Of a stretch of 64,000 nucleotides of DNA, positions 24,982-33,404 are shown one piece after another. Source of the DNA: Kaistella gelatinilytica (GTDB lineage: Bacteria > Bacteroidota > Bacteroidia > Flavobacteriales > Weeksellaceae); assembly GCF_015679325.1 (NCBI RefSeq), contig NZ_JADPVI010000001.1, positions 992,001 to 1,056,000 of the forward strand, written 5' to 3'. A program made the translations under genes and the position numbers. Under the pieces are notes generated by a model, which was not told the origin of the DNA, made no database searches, and saw only the letters and a list, made by a program, of their open reading frames with translations. Positions within the stretch are counted from its first letter, which is position 1. Each line of letters starts with the position of its first letter.

Positions 24982-25482
24982 TTAAAAATCTAAGCCGCCG
25001 TCTTCCTCTAATTTTAGTAAACTATTTTCCTGTAGGTAGAATAAACTTTCTTTGCGGGTTTTAATGATCCCTTTGATCCTTGCTTTCTTCTGAGTGGCTA
25101 AATTGGTGATCAGAATTCCGGTCTGCATTGATTCATCTTCTGAAAAATAAGTGGAATACACTAAATACTGAAATCCGTTTTGAGTAAAAGCGAGATTTGC
25201 GATTTCCTGTCCAGAATTTGCTTTACCACCGCCTCTCATATAATAATTGTAAGAGAATAACTTCCAACTGTCGGCATTTCTTTCTGCGGGAAATTCTAAT
25301 TCGATCTTATTTTTTGTCCCAAAACGATACTGAATATATTGATTGTTTTTGTCTTTGACCAAAACCATTTTCTTCCGGTCTTTTGTTTCAAAAGAATACA
25401 GAATTATTTCATTAGGCCGCAAATATTGAGAAAATAAATTCAGTGGCAAAAGGTAAAGAATAATAAAGAGGAGGCATTTCAC
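24982..25482 (-). CDS. Exported protein of unknown function
   Basis: 166 residues. The start at 25482 is a GTG; it gives a clean signal peptide (MKCLLFIILYLLPLNLFSQ) and no ATG precedes it. The mature part is beta-rich (EIILYSFETKDRKKMVLV, YIQYRFGTKNKIELEFP, YYMRGGGKANSG). No family recognised; probably periplasmic. Confidence 0.72.
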   Translation of the reverse strand: MKCLLFIILYLLPLNLFSQYLRPNEIILYSFETKDRKKMVLVKDKNNQYIQYRFGTKNKIELEFPAERNADSWKLFSYNYYMRGGGKANSGQEIANLAFTQNGFQYLVYSTYFSEDESMQTGILITNLATQKKARIKGIIKTRKESLFYLQENSLLKLEEDGGLDF

Positions 25483-25512
25483 GAAGGCAATTTTTTAATT
25501 TATGAATAATTT

Positions 25513-25548
25513 AAAAAGGCAAAAGATAAAAATCCTCTGCCTTTTTTC
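25513..25548 (-). terminator. Terminator of the phosphohexomutase gene
   Basis: On the minus strand AAAAAAGGCA ... TGCCTTTTT, then AAATT; the arms are 25513-25521 and 25539-25547. The loop is 17 nt, so strength is moderate. Confidence 0.65.
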
Positions 25549-25565
25549 CTGTAAATACGTTGTTG

Positions 25566-27278
25566 TTATAGTTTCAGATCCGCTTTAATTCTCTGTATTT
25601 TATCTTCCGCTGCAATTAATTTCTTTTCGAAATCATCTTCAGAAGTAACAGTATCTTTCACCGAAACATAAAATTTGATCTTCGGCTCTGTTCCGGAAGG
25701 ACGAATACAAACCTTCGTTCCATCTTCAGTATAATAACTCAAAACATTAGATTTTGGAATTTCATCCATCACCGATTTTTGATTATCGGCTAAATTTAAA
25801 GAGGTTTGTTCCTGAAAATCTTTAATTTCCGTCACTTTCGAACCTGCCAATTCTTTCACCGGATTATTTCTGAAATCGCTCATCATCTGATTGATCTCTT
25901 CCGCTCCTGTTCTACCCTTTTTCACCACATTTACTAAACCTTCGTAGTACATTCCCAGATCTTCGTAGATCTCGATCAAGTACTGATACATTGTTTTTCC
26001 TTGTGCTTTGCAAACTGCTGCAATTTCGCAAGCCAATAAAATGGAACCACAAGAATCTTTATCGCGAACGAAATCTCCCGTCATGAAACCGAAGCTTTCC
26101 TCTCCACCACAAATAAATTTTTCTTTTCCCTCAAAATCGCGGATCATTTTTCCGATCCATTTGAAACCGGTTAATCCAACTTTGCAGTCAACACCGAATT
26201 TTTTCGCGATATCATAGAAAATATCTGAAGTCACAATGGTAGAACCGATAAATTCTTTTCCAGTGATTCTGCCTGCTTTGTTCCACTGATCGAGAATATA
26301 ATACGTCAAAATGGTATTGCACTGATTTCCATTTAAAAGTTGTAATTCTCCTTCTAAATTTCTCACCGCAATTCCCAATCGGTCTCCGTCTGGATCGGTT
26401 CCGATGACAATATCACCATTCGTAATTCTTGCTAAATCGAGCGCCATTTCCAGAGCTGCAGGTTCTTCCGGATTCGGAGATTCTACGGTTGGAAAATTCC
26501 CGCTCGGAATCATTTGTTCCCTTACCAAAACCACTTTTTTAAAACCAGCTTTTTCCAAAGCTTGAGGAACGGTTGTGTAAGTTGTTCCGTGAATCGAAGT
26601 AAAAACAATATTTAAATTATCTCTGCCAATATCCTGATAAAGGGAGTTTTCCATACAGGCATCGATATAAACCTGATCTTGCTCCTCGCCGATCCATTCG
26701 ATTAGATCATCATTTCCGTCGAATTTAATTTCAGCAAATTTTACAGAATAAACTTCTTTGATAATCGCACCATCTTGTGGCGGGACGATTTGCGCACCGT
26801 CATTCCAGTAAACTTTGTAACCATTATATTCAGGTGGATTATGAGAAGCAGTAAGCACAATTCCAGCGTTGCATTTTTTATCACGAACCGTGAAAGAAAG
26901 TTCCGGCGTTGGACGGTGTTGCTTAAATAGCAAAACTTTAATTCCATTTGCAGTCAGAACATCAGCACACATTTTTCCAAACTCTTTCGAATTATGACGA
27001 ACATCGTACGCAATCGCAACTTTTATTTCTTCACCAGGAAACTGCGAGTGAAGGTAATTTGCTAAACCTTGAGTGGCTTGTCCGAGTGTATATTTATTAA
27101 GACGATTGGTCCCAACACCCATAATTCCGCGCATTCCGCCAGTTCCGAATTCCAGTTCCTTGTAAAAAGAATCTTCGAGTTCATCAGAATTGGTATCAAT
27201 CCAGTTTTGAACGGTATTTTTTGTTTCCTGATCGAAAGAATCTGTTAACCAGAGCTTTGCTTTTTCTAAAGTAGTCAT
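25566..27278 (-). CDS. Phosphoglucomutase/phosphomannomutase (phospho-sugar mutase)
   Basis: 570 residues, the size of the long PGM/PMM type (PgcA-like). All four family signatures are present: catalytic phosphoserine loop TASHNPPEYNGYK, metal-binding DPDGDRLGI, sugar-binding GGEESFGF and the phosphate-binding RPSGTEPKIKFYV. It interconverts hexose-1- and hexose-6-phosphates for envelope sugars and glycogen-type metabolism. Monocistronic. Confidence 0.94.
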   Translation of the reverse strand: MTTLEKAKLWLTDSFDQETKNTVQNWIDTNSDELEDSFYKELEFGTGGMRGIMGVGTNRLNKYTLGQATQGLANYLHSQFPGEEIKVAIAYDVRHNSKEFGKMCADVLTANGIKVLLFKQHRPTPELSFTVRDKKCNAGIVLTASHNPPEYNGYKVYWNDGAQIVPPQDGAIIKEVYSVKFAEIKFDGNDDLIEWIGEEQDQVYIDACMENSLYQDIGRDNLNIVFTSIHGTTYTTVPQALEKAGFKKVVLVREQMIPSGNFPTVESPNPEEPAALEMALDLARITNGDIVIGTDPDGDRLGIAVRNLEGELQLLNGNQCNTILTYYILDQWNKAGRITGKEFIGSTIVTSDIFYDIAKKFGVDCKVGLTGFKWIGKMIRDFEGKEKFICGGEESFGFMTGDFVRDKDSCGSILLACEIAAVCKAQGKTMYQYLIEIYEDLGMYYEGLVNVVKKGRTGAEEINQMMSDFRNNPVKELAGSKVTEIKDFQEQTSLNLADNQKSVMDEIPKSNVLSYYTEDGTKVCIRPSGTEPKIKFYVSVKDTVTSEDDFEKKLIAAEDKIQRIKADLKL

Positions 27279-27290
27279 GTTTTTTAAGTT

Positions 27291-27318
27291 TGGAAGAAGG
27301 AAGTGGGAAGATGGAAGT
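27291..27318 (+). repeat. Purine-rich quasi-repeat of the GGAAG type
   Basis: Consecutive units GGAAGAA, GGAAGTG, GGAAGAT, GGAAGTT lie just upstream of the phosphohexomutase gene. A relative with the core GGAAGATGGAAG occurs on the minus strand at 58744-58774. Confidence 0.55.
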
Positions 27319-27459
27319 TTTAAAGACCTCTAAAATTTCAATTCCCTTCTTGTTATACATTTATTTTAAGGAGTTCAGAAGTTGAATGTTTTGTAATAAT
27401 ATTTTTCTGAACTAAATTTTATTTTTTAAAATTGAATTCTTAAGCTATATTCCTAAGCT

Positions 27460-28161
27460 CTACTCCAATTTTTTATTTTCTACGGTTGCGTCTTTTTCAA
27501 TTTTAAAGGCGCGAATCGGATCGTTGTAATAAACAAATTTAGAGGTGTTTTTTATATTCCCTTTGATGGAATCCTTAACATTAACTTCCGTATAATTTTC
27601 GTTTTTGGAATCAATCATTAGATCATCGATTTTCCAGTAGGGAGCAATTAAACTTGCGGTATCAGAAATTTTAATGCTTGCACTTTTTGAACTTCCCAGA
27701 AAATTTGCACGACTTTTCCCCGTCATTTCAAGGTCTGTTTTTCTTGAATTTACCGACCCAATAAATTTAGCATTTTTTTTCAAGTTCAATTTGAAATTAT
27801 CTGTCTTAATTTCACTCGAAATATTCATTTCGATACTGTCCGAAAGGCTTAGTTGCTCTAAATTATATTTTGAGTAAATAGTGACGTTGTAAAAATCAAC
27901 ACCTTTGCTTTCTCTTTTTTCAGTAATGCTCAATGTTTTATCTTTCACTGAAATTTTAAGATTATCAGCAATATTCTTATAGGTTTCTACATTGATGAAA
28001 CTGCTGTCACTTTTAATATAAAATGCACGAAATTTCCCATGAAGACTGAGATTGACGAAATGTTCCACTTTAATATCTTTACTTTCGATTTTACCTTTCG
28101 GAGAAATCTTTCCGCAGGAAAAAAGCGTGAAAATTGCGAGCAAATAAAATAAATTTTTCAT
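27460..28161 (-). CDS. DUF2807 (GIN-domain) lipoprotein
   Basis: 233 residues. Lipoprotein signal with Cys16 (LLAIFTLFSC). The body has the repetitive beta-strand pattern of DUF2807 head-GIN domains (VEHFVNLSLHGKFRAFYI near the start, then LSLSDSIEMNIS, LKKNAKFIGSV, SASIKISDTASL). Such proteins are surface or periplasmic beta-helix-like adhesins of unknown role. Third gene of a minus-strand unit DUF4199-GT2-DUF2807; it starts 13 nt after the glycosyltransferase stop. Confidence 0.85.
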   Translation of the reverse strand: MKNLFYLLAIFTLFSCGKISPKGKIESKDIKVEHFVNLSLHGKFRAFYIKSDSSFINVETYKNIADNLKISVKDKTLSITEKRESKGVDFYNVTIYSKYNLEQLSLSDSIEMNISSEIKTDNFKLNLKKNAKFIGSVNSRKTDLEMTGKSRANFLGSSKSASIKISDTASLIAPYWKIDDLMIDSKNENYTEVNVKDSIKGNIKNTSKFVYYNDPIRAFKIEKDATVENKKLE

Positions 28162-28174
28162 TGTTTCCGGTACA

Positions 28175-29125
28175 TTAAATCACTTCGTCAATATTATAAT
28201 TTTTGTGATCTCTGTTGGTGCGAATAATCAGCTCACCTAAGAATCCAGCGATAAATAGAAGCGACCCTAAAATCATCATCGTCAAAGCGATAAAAAACCA
28301 GGCATTATTGGTTAAAAGATGACCATAAATTCCGCGCGAAACATCGATTAATTTAGAAAGTCCCAACCAAAATGCAGAGAGAAATCCTACGATAAACATT
28401 ACCGTTCCAACTGCACCAAAAAAATGCATCGGTCTTCCACCAAAACGGCTCACAAACCACAGCGTAATTAAATCGAGAAATCCGCGAACAAAACGTTCTG
28501 ATCCAAATTTTGAAGTACCGAAAGGTCTGGCTTGGTGTTGAACCGGTTTTTCAGTAATCTTTCTGAAACCTGCGTTTGCTGCCAAAACAGGAATATATCG
28601 GTGCATATCGCCATAAACATCAATTGATTTTACGACTTGTCTTTTATAAGCTTTCAGACCACAGTTGAAATCATGCAATTCTACACCCGACAATTTTCTG
28701 GCCGCAGCATTGAATAGTTTGGAGGGCAAATTTTTGGTCATCACATTATCGTAACGTTTCTTTTTCCAGCCGGAAACAATATCGTAATCCCCCAGTTTTA
28801 TCATGTCGTACAATTCCGGAATTTCTTCGGGAAAATCCTGTAAATCAGCATCCATGGTAATGATAACGTCGCCAATTGCTTTCTCGAAAGCGGCATGAAG
28901 AGCCTGTGATTTCCCGTAATTTCTGGAAAATTTGATTCCATGAATTTGAGGAAATTGCACTTTCAGATTTTCGATGATGCTCCACGAAAGGTCGGTACTT
29001 CCGTCGTCTATGAACCAAATTTCATACGAAAGATTGGCCGTGTTACAAACGGAATTGATTCTGGAAAAAAGTTCTTCCAGCGATTCTTCTTCATTTAAAA
29101 GAGGAATTATAATGGATAAATTCAT
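28175..29125 (-). CDS. Family 2 glycosyltransferase with C-terminal membrane helices (GtrB/ArnC type)
   Basis: 316 residues. GT-A domain with NLSIIIPLLNEEESL, FIDDGSTD, SRNYGKSQALHAAF and DADLQDFPEEI (DxD), then two membrane helices (about 235-258 and 275-300). This is the polyprenyl-phosphate glycosyltransferase layout: it would move a sugar from a nucleotide donor to undecaprenyl phosphate on the cytoplasmic face. The sugar is unknown. Middle gene of its operon. Confidence 0.92.
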   Translation of the reverse strand: MNLSIIIPLLNEEESLEELFSRINSVCNTANLSYEIWFIDDGSTDLSWSIIENLKVQFPQIHGIKFSRNYGKSQALHAAFEKAIGDVIITMDADLQDFPEEIPELYDMIKLGDYDIVSGWKKKRYDNVMTKNLPSKLFNAAARKLSGVELHDFNCGLKAYKRQVVKSIDVYGDMHRYIPVLAANAGFRKITEKPVQHQARPFGTSKFGSERFVRGFLDLITLWFVSRFGGRPMHFFGAVGTVMFIVGFLSAFWLGLSKLIDVSRGIYGHLLTNNAWFFIALTMMILGSLLFIAGFLGELIIRTNRDHKNYNIDEVI

Positions 29126-29213
29126 TAATGATTCAAAATTTGAAATTATTACCTCAAAATTAGAATATTATTTCTTCATTTTGAGATAGGAAAAGTAATA
29201 CTTTTTACTTAAA

Positions 29214-29792
29214 TTAATTTTCGATGCTGCTGCGGAAAAAACTTGCAAAAAAGACGGACAGAATAACGTAAAATGCCATAATTGCACCAAAATAATAGGT
29301 GAATTGTCTAAAAGAAAACATATCTTTTCCCTTGATCATTTCTGGGGAGAAGCTTTGCAAACGGTTCTGATAATTTTTTTCGAGTTCTTGTTTTTGCTCC
29401 GCATCCTTCATTCCGATTTTCGCTTTTTCGTACTCATTGTTGAGTTCAGTTTTCTGTCTTTCGATGTATTGATAATTAAGGAGATCTTTAGCGTCAGTAT
29501 CAACGAAATTTAGAAATAAAAACATGGTAATCACCGATAAAATTCCACCAACAAACATCGGTTTAAAAGTTCGCCCGAAAACTTCCTGAAAACCCATCGG
29601 AATTCCCTTCTTTTTGACGGAATATACAGAAAAATAAGCGCCCGCGACAAAAACAAGAGGAAGTAGAAATGCATTCATAAGCAAAGAGTTGCTAAAATAT
29701 TCGGTGTTCATTCCGAAAAAATACATTCCAAAAAAAAGCAACATCGTCGCACCATACAAGGCGAACCCAACTCCATAAACATTTTTTACCAT
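29214..29792 (-). CDS. DUF4199 domain membrane protein
   Basis: 192 residues with about four membrane helices (10-28, 38-57, 78-97, 162-185) and a charged coiled-coil segment in between (YIERQKTELNNEYEKAKIGM). This fits DUF4199, a Bacteroidota family with no known activity, often encoded next to a GT2 glycosyltransferase as here (88 nt gap). Probably leads the operon with GT2 and DUF2807. Confidence 0.85.
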   Translation of the reverse strand: MVKNVYGVGFALYGATMLLFFGMYFFGMNTEYFSNSLLMNAFLLPLVFVAGAYFSVYSVKKKGIPMGFQEVFGRTFKPMFVGGILSVITMFLFLNFVDTDAKDLLNYQYIERQKTELNNEYEKAKIGMKDAEQKQELEKNYQNRLQSFSPEMIKGKDMFSFRQFTYYFGAIMAFYVILSVFFASFFRSSIEN

Positions 29793-29902
29793 ATCTGAAA
29801 CTTTGTAAATTTTATTTTTTAACCGTTCAAATTTTAATTTGAGGTCTTAATTATTTCTTTTATCTCTTTATTTAAAAAATCTTTCAAAAATAAGCGATTC
29901 TA

Positions 29903-29933
29903 TTTTGAATTTTCAATTAAACCCTTATCTTTG
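29903..29933 (+). promoter_or_regulatory. Promoter of the SRP RNA
   Basis: Best promoter in the window: TTTTG (29903-29907), 18-nt spacer, TATCTTTG (29926-29933). The RNA begins 5 nt later with GGCAAG, which calibrates the other start-site predictions. Confidence 0.85.
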
Positions 29934-29937
29934 CACC

Positions 29938-30030
29938 GGCAAGTCCTAAACAACCAGCTCCTGAGAATCCTCCAGGGTGGGAACGCAGCAAAGGTAATTG
30001 GTTGTAGCGGTGTGATTTAGGTAGCTTGCC
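29938..30030 (+). ncRNA. ffs: Signal recognition particle RNA, small bacterial (4.5S) type
   Basis: About 93 nt forming one long hairpin: GGCAAG/CTTGCC at the base, then CCTAAA/TTTAGG and ACAACC/GGTTGT, ending in the conserved Ffh-binding helix 8, CCAGG GU GGGA AC GCAGC AAAGG, with a GGGA tetraloop and the CAGG/AGCA-type symmetric loop. A T run (ATTTTTTG) follows. It partners with Ffh to target membrane and secreted proteins. It is preceded by a near-perfect promoter. Confidence 0.95.
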
Positions 30031-30121
30031 ATTTTTTGTGCCTTAAATTCAGATTTTACTGAAATATATCGCACTCCTTTCCAAAATTCTTTTTCTACCC
30101 TATTCAACATTTTCTTTCAGC

Positions 30122-30802
30122 TTAAATTTCGAAAGTTCCTCCTAATTCAGGTAAAACTAATTCAACATTTCTTTCTGCAAATCTTGCTTTAGCTTCGTCG
30201 TGATCAATTTTAATGGGCGGAAAGGTATCGAAATGACAACCGATGACTTTCTTAGTTTTCAATAATTCCGAAGCAGCAAAACTGGCTTTTCTTGAGCACA
30301 TGGTGTAATGAGAACCGATGGGAAGAATTGCTAAGTCGATGTTTCCAAATAGTTTCGGGAACATTTCCATATCTGCCATGACGCCGGTGTCGCCCGCGAA
30401 ATAGACATTCTTACCTTCGAATCTAAAAATATATCCGCAAGGTTCACCACCATAAGTGCCGTCGGGAAAAGAGCTCGTGTGAGAAGCGGGAACCATAGAA
30501 ATTTTCATATCCAAAAATTTCGCAGAACCTCCAAAATTAATATCAATCGAATTCGGATGACCGAAATGTCCACAAATTTCTGGTTGTCCAATGATCTGCG
30601 CTTCAGGATAATGTTGCAAAACTTCTTTCACATCTGCAATGTGATCACCGTGTGCGTGCGTAATTAAAATGTAATCGATTTTCTGAGCCGAAATATCGAA
30701 ACCTGATTGATCTTTCTGATAATTATAAAAAGGATCGCTCAATATATTTTTTCCTTTGTAGGAGAACAAAAAACAGTTTTGTCCGAGAAATTGTATTTTC
30801 AT
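30122..30802 (-). CDS. Metal-dependent hydrolase, UPF0173 (metallo-beta-lactamase fold)
   Basis: 226 residues. Zinc motif THAHGDH near residue 50, further ligands in VPASHTSSF, FAGDTGVMADM and GCHFDTFPPI, the UPF0173 pattern. Cytoplasmic hydrolase with unknown natural substrate. It lies 15 nt after menA on the same strand, so it is probably co-transcribed with the menaquinone genes; a role in that pathway is not established. Confidence 0.9.
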   Translation of the reverse strand: MKIQFLGQNCFLFSYKGKNILSDPFYNYQKDQSGFDISAQKIDYILITHAHGDHIADVKEVLQHYPEAQIIGQPEICGHFGHPNSIDINFGGSAKFLDMKISMVPASHTSSFPDGTYGGEPCGYIFRFEGKNVYFAGDTGVMADMEMFPKLFGNIDLAILPIGSHYTMCSRKASFAASELLKTKKVIGCHFDTFPPIKIDHDEAKARFAERNVELVLPELGGTFEI

Positions 30803-30817
30803 CGTGATAATTTTTAA

Positions 30818-31747
30818 TTAAAAATAATTTAATCCAACAGCGACTAAAACTGCCATTGTTAAAGTCAAAATCCCAACCTGTTTCAGAAATGGATCTAATT
30901 CAGCAGGTTCTTTAACCTCCATAATTTTTCGTCGAACTCCCATCATAGGAAGTATTAAAATAAAAAAGATGAAAGCGTAATATTTTCCCTGCGTATGCAA
31001 TCCATTTTTCATCATGAAAACCAGCATGATGATCAAAGGAAGTTGTAATAAAATGATCTCATAAATCATGGCATTTTTAAATCCTAATCTTAACGCCAAG
31101 GTCTTCTTGCCACTCGATTCATCGCTTACAATATCCCGCATATTATTAAGGTTTAAAACCGCTGCACTCAACATTCCGACTGCCGTTGCGGGTAAAAGCA
31201 TGTCCCAGTTGAAACTTTTCGTGAACAGGAAATAACTGCCACACACCGATACTAAACCGAAGAAAATAAAAACAAAAATATCGCCTAATCCCATGTAACC
31301 ATAAGGTTTTTTTCCAACGGTGTAACCAACAGCAGCTAAAATACAGGCAATTCCCAACCCTACGAAAACGTAGAATTCCTTCATTAAATTTTCTCTGAAA
31401 AAGGCAAAATATAAAAGTGCGATGGTTGCAACTAAAGACAAACCAGAAAATAAGATGACGGCATTCCGCATTTGATCTGCGGTAATTCGTCCGGAAGCAA
31501 CGGCTCTCTGTTCTGCTACATTGTGCCGTAATTCATCAGTTCCTCTGATCCCATCGCCGTAATCGTTGGCGAAGTTTGACAAGATCTGATAAAGCAAAGT
31601 CACCAAAATTGCCAATGCAAAGATTTTCCAGTCCCAAGTCCCGCCAAACTCTGTCATTCTCCATTTCGCGATGAAGGAACCTAAAATTATTCCGCTCATC
31701 GAAAGCGGCAAAGTGCGCAATCTTGCGGCTTTTATCCAATCCGTCAT
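30818..31747 (-). CDS. menA: 1,4-dihydroxy-2-naphthoate polyprenyltransferase
   Basis: 309 residues with eight to nine membrane helices. The UbiA-superfamily Asp motifs are visible: NFANDYGDGIRGTD near residue 62 and NNMRDIVSDESSGK near residue 195. It prenylates 1,4-dihydroxy-2-naphthoate to give demethylmenaquinone in the inner membrane. The neighbour menB makes the precursor, which supports MenA over other UbiA enzymes. Confidence 0.95.
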   Translation of the reverse strand: MTDWIKAARLRTLPLSMSGIILGSFIAKWRMTEFGGTWDWKIFALAILVTLLYQILSNFANDYGDGIRGTDELRHNVAEQRAVASGRITADQMRNAVILFSGLSLVATIALLYFAFFRENLMKEFYVFVGLGIACILAAVGYTVGKKPYGYMGLGDIFVFIFFGLVSVCGSYFLFTKSFNWDMLLPATAVGMLSAAVLNLNNMRDIVSDESSGKKTLALRLGFKNAMIYEIILLQLPLIIMLVFMMKNGLHTQGKYYAFIFFILILPMMGVRRKIMEVKEPAELDPFLKQVGILTLTMAVLVAVGLNYF

Positions 31748-31750
31748 AAA

Positions 31751-31822
31751 TTATGAATAATGAGCAAAGAGTAATTGGTAATGCGTAATAAATTACTTAT
31801 TACCTATCGCTGATTGCTAATG
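31751..31822. repeat. AT-rich quasi-repeat between menB and menA
   Basis: Repeated variations on TAATGAG/TAATTGG/TAATGCG, ending in a palindrome in which GGTAAT (31770s) pairs with ATTACC (31800s). Non-coding, 75 nt. It looks like decayed short tandem repeats. Confidence 0.4.
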
Positions 31823-32659
31823 TTAAGATATCCAATTATTTTCCCCGAAGTCCGGTTTTCTCTTTTCAAGGAAAGCATTTCTACCCTCTTTTGCTTCTTC
31901 AGTCATGTAAGCGAGACGCGTTGCTTCACCTGCGAAAACCTGTTGGCCAACCATTCCGTCATCGGTTAAGTTCATGGCAAATTTTAGCATTCTGATAGAC
32001 AATGGAGATTTTCCTAAAATTTCCTGTGCCCATTCATAAGCCGTATCCTCCAATTTTGCGTGCGGGATTACGGCGTTAACCATTCCCATTTCCGCTGCTT
32101 CTTTTGCATTGTAATTTCGTCCTAAAAAGAAAATTTCGCGGGCTTTTTTCTGCCCAACCATTTTTGCCAAATAAGCAGAACCATAACCGCCATCAAAACT
32201 CGTAACATCAGCGTCGGTTTGTTTGAAAATCGCATGTTCTTCACTTGCTAAGGTCAAATCACAAACCACGTGCAGAGAATGTCCACCTCCTACAGCCCAA
32301 CCGTTAACAACGGCAATTACGACTTTCGGCATAAATCTGATCAATCGCTGAACTTCTAAAATATTTAAACGATGTCTTCCGTCTTCACCAACATAACCCT
32401 GTTCACCACGCGCTTTTTGATCGCCGCCACTGCAAAAAGCGTGACCGCCATCTTTAGGACTCGGTCCTTCACCGGTCAGTAAAACTACTCCCACAGAAGA
32501 ATCTTCTGAAACGTGGTAAAAAGCGTCGTATAATTCTGAAGTTGTTTTCGGTCGGAATGCATTGCGAACTTCCGGCCTGTTAAAGGCGATGCGAGCAACC
32601 GCACCACATTTTTGATAGGTTATATCTTCGTATTCTTTTACGGTTTTCCAGTCGATCAT
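31823..32659 (-). CDS. menB: 1,4-dihydroxy-2-naphthoyl-CoA synthase
   Basis: 278 residues of the crotonase fold. Cyclises o-succinylbenzoyl-CoA in menaquinone synthesis. Typical MenB features: N-terminal YEDITYQKCGAVARIAFNRPEVRNAFRP, AFCSGGDQKARGEQGY, the oxyanion/active segment VVNGWAVGGGHSLHVVCDLTLA, and TDADVTSFDGGYGSAYLAKMVG. Upstream of menA and UPF0173 on the same strand. Confidence 0.97.
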   Translation of the reverse strand: MIDWKTVKEYEDITYQKCGAVARIAFNRPEVRNAFRPKTTSELYDAFYHVSEDSSVGVVLLTGEGPSPKDGGHAFCSGGDQKARGEQGYVGEDGRHRLNILEVQRLIRFMPKVVIAVVNGWAVGGGHSLHVVCDLTLASEEHAIFKQTDADVTSFDGGYGSAYLAKMVGQKKAREIFFLGRNYNAKEAAEMGMVNAVIPHAKLEDTAYEWAQEILGKSPLSIRMLKFAMNLTDDGMVGQQVFAGEATRLAYMTEEAKEGRNAFLEKRKPDFGENNWIS

Positions 32660-32678
32660 TTTCTCTAAAAATTTTGCG

Positions 32679-32710
32679 TAAAGATAGGGAAAATAAAAAG
32701 TGAAGTCAAA
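32679..32710 (-). promoter_or_regulatory. Promoter of the menB-menA unit (near-consensus)
   Basis: Minus-strand TATCTTTA (one mismatch to TAnnTTTG, 32679-32686) with TTTG (32707-32710) 20 nt upstream. Confidence 0.5.
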
Positions 32711-32782
32711 GGGAAATGGACTTCTATTTCGGGAAGATTATCAGTTTTTGGGAGCGCGAAGATTTGTTTGTTTTTCGAAAAC

Positions 32783-32871
32783 ACAACCCGCTTTCCGTTG
32801 CAATTTTTTCAATAGGCGCGGCGGCTTCGCCGCCGCGCCTATTGAAAAAGATTTACGCTACAATCGGGGCT
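32783..32871 (-). repeat. Intergenic modular repeat, copy C, with GC-rich hairpin
   Basis: Read on the minus strand: flank AGCCCCGATTGTAGCG, then a 21-bp perfect hairpin (arms 32805-32825 and 32829-32849, 3-nt loop), then flank TTGCAACGGAAAGCGGG. The flanks match copies A, B and D in spirit, while the hairpin differs. The core GGCGCGGCGGC is far more GC-rich than the genome around it. Lies upstream of menB; the remaining ~100 nt to 32973 hold only short repeats. Confidence 0.75.
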
Positions 32872-32915
32872 AAAATAAAGATTTATTTTTTCTTCAAAAA
32901 AAAGTTACTAAGTTT

Positions 32916-32966
32916 TTGAGTGATTGAGTTGTTCAGTTTTTAAGAGATTGAATGATTGAGTTAACA
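32916..32966 (+). repeat. GATTGAG-type quasi-repeat
   Basis: Units GAGTGATTGAGTTGTTCAG and GAGATTGAATGATTGAGTT follow each other closely beside the DUF2007 gene. Non-coding. Confidence 0.5.
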
Positions 32967-32973
32967 AGTTTGC

Positions 32974-33210
32974 CTAAAGCAGATTTACATCTTCTGAAAC
33001 TTCATCGTTTTCCTGCAATACCTTCTCAGCATTTTCGAAATCTCTTTCGCTGACCATTAAATAATAGTTTTGGGACATCGGAAAAACGGCGATATTATTT
33101 ACGTATTCATTTTTAATATAGCTTGGAATTTCGCGGGAAGCGAGTTTTGTTTTAGCGACTTCGATCTCGTATAAATAAGAGGACTGGAATATAGAGACTA
33201 ATTCTGACAT
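32974..33210 (-). CDS. DUF2007 domain small protein
   Basis: 78 residues: SIFQSSYLYEIEVAKTKLAS, EIPSYIKNEYVNN, then YYLMVSERDFENAEKVLQEN. This is the single DUF2007 domain, a ferredoxin-like fold labelled putative signal-transducing protein; function unknown. Stands alone between two intergenic repeats. Confidence 0.85.
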   Translation of the reverse strand: MSELVSIFQSSYLYEIEVAKTKLASREIPSYIKNEYVNNIAVFPMSQNYYLMVSERDFENAEKVLQENDEVSEDVNLL

Positions 33211-33290
33211 TTTTTATTTTTTAAAGTTGCTCCAATGGTATCAAATAGAACGCCATAAAAAGCTTCGGGAAGAAAAAATTCCCTCAATTT

Positions 33291-33400
33291 TAGCCCCGGT
33301 TGAACGGCCTGTTTGAGCTCTCCCGATGCATTTGATCGGGAAGCGAGTAGTGAAAACGGGAATGATTTTGGAGCAAAAACCGAATCTCCTTGCTCCCAGA
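33291..33400 (+). repeat. Intergenic modular repeat, copy D
   Basis: Flank AGCCCCGGTTGAACGG, hairpin TCCCGAT/ATCGGGA (33321-33341), flank AGTGAAAACGGGAATGATTTT. Left flank like copy C, hairpin like copy A. A second short inverted pair GGAGCAA/TTGCTCC follows (33370-33397). Located downstream of the APC permease. Confidence 0.65.
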
Positions 33401-33404
33401 AGAA

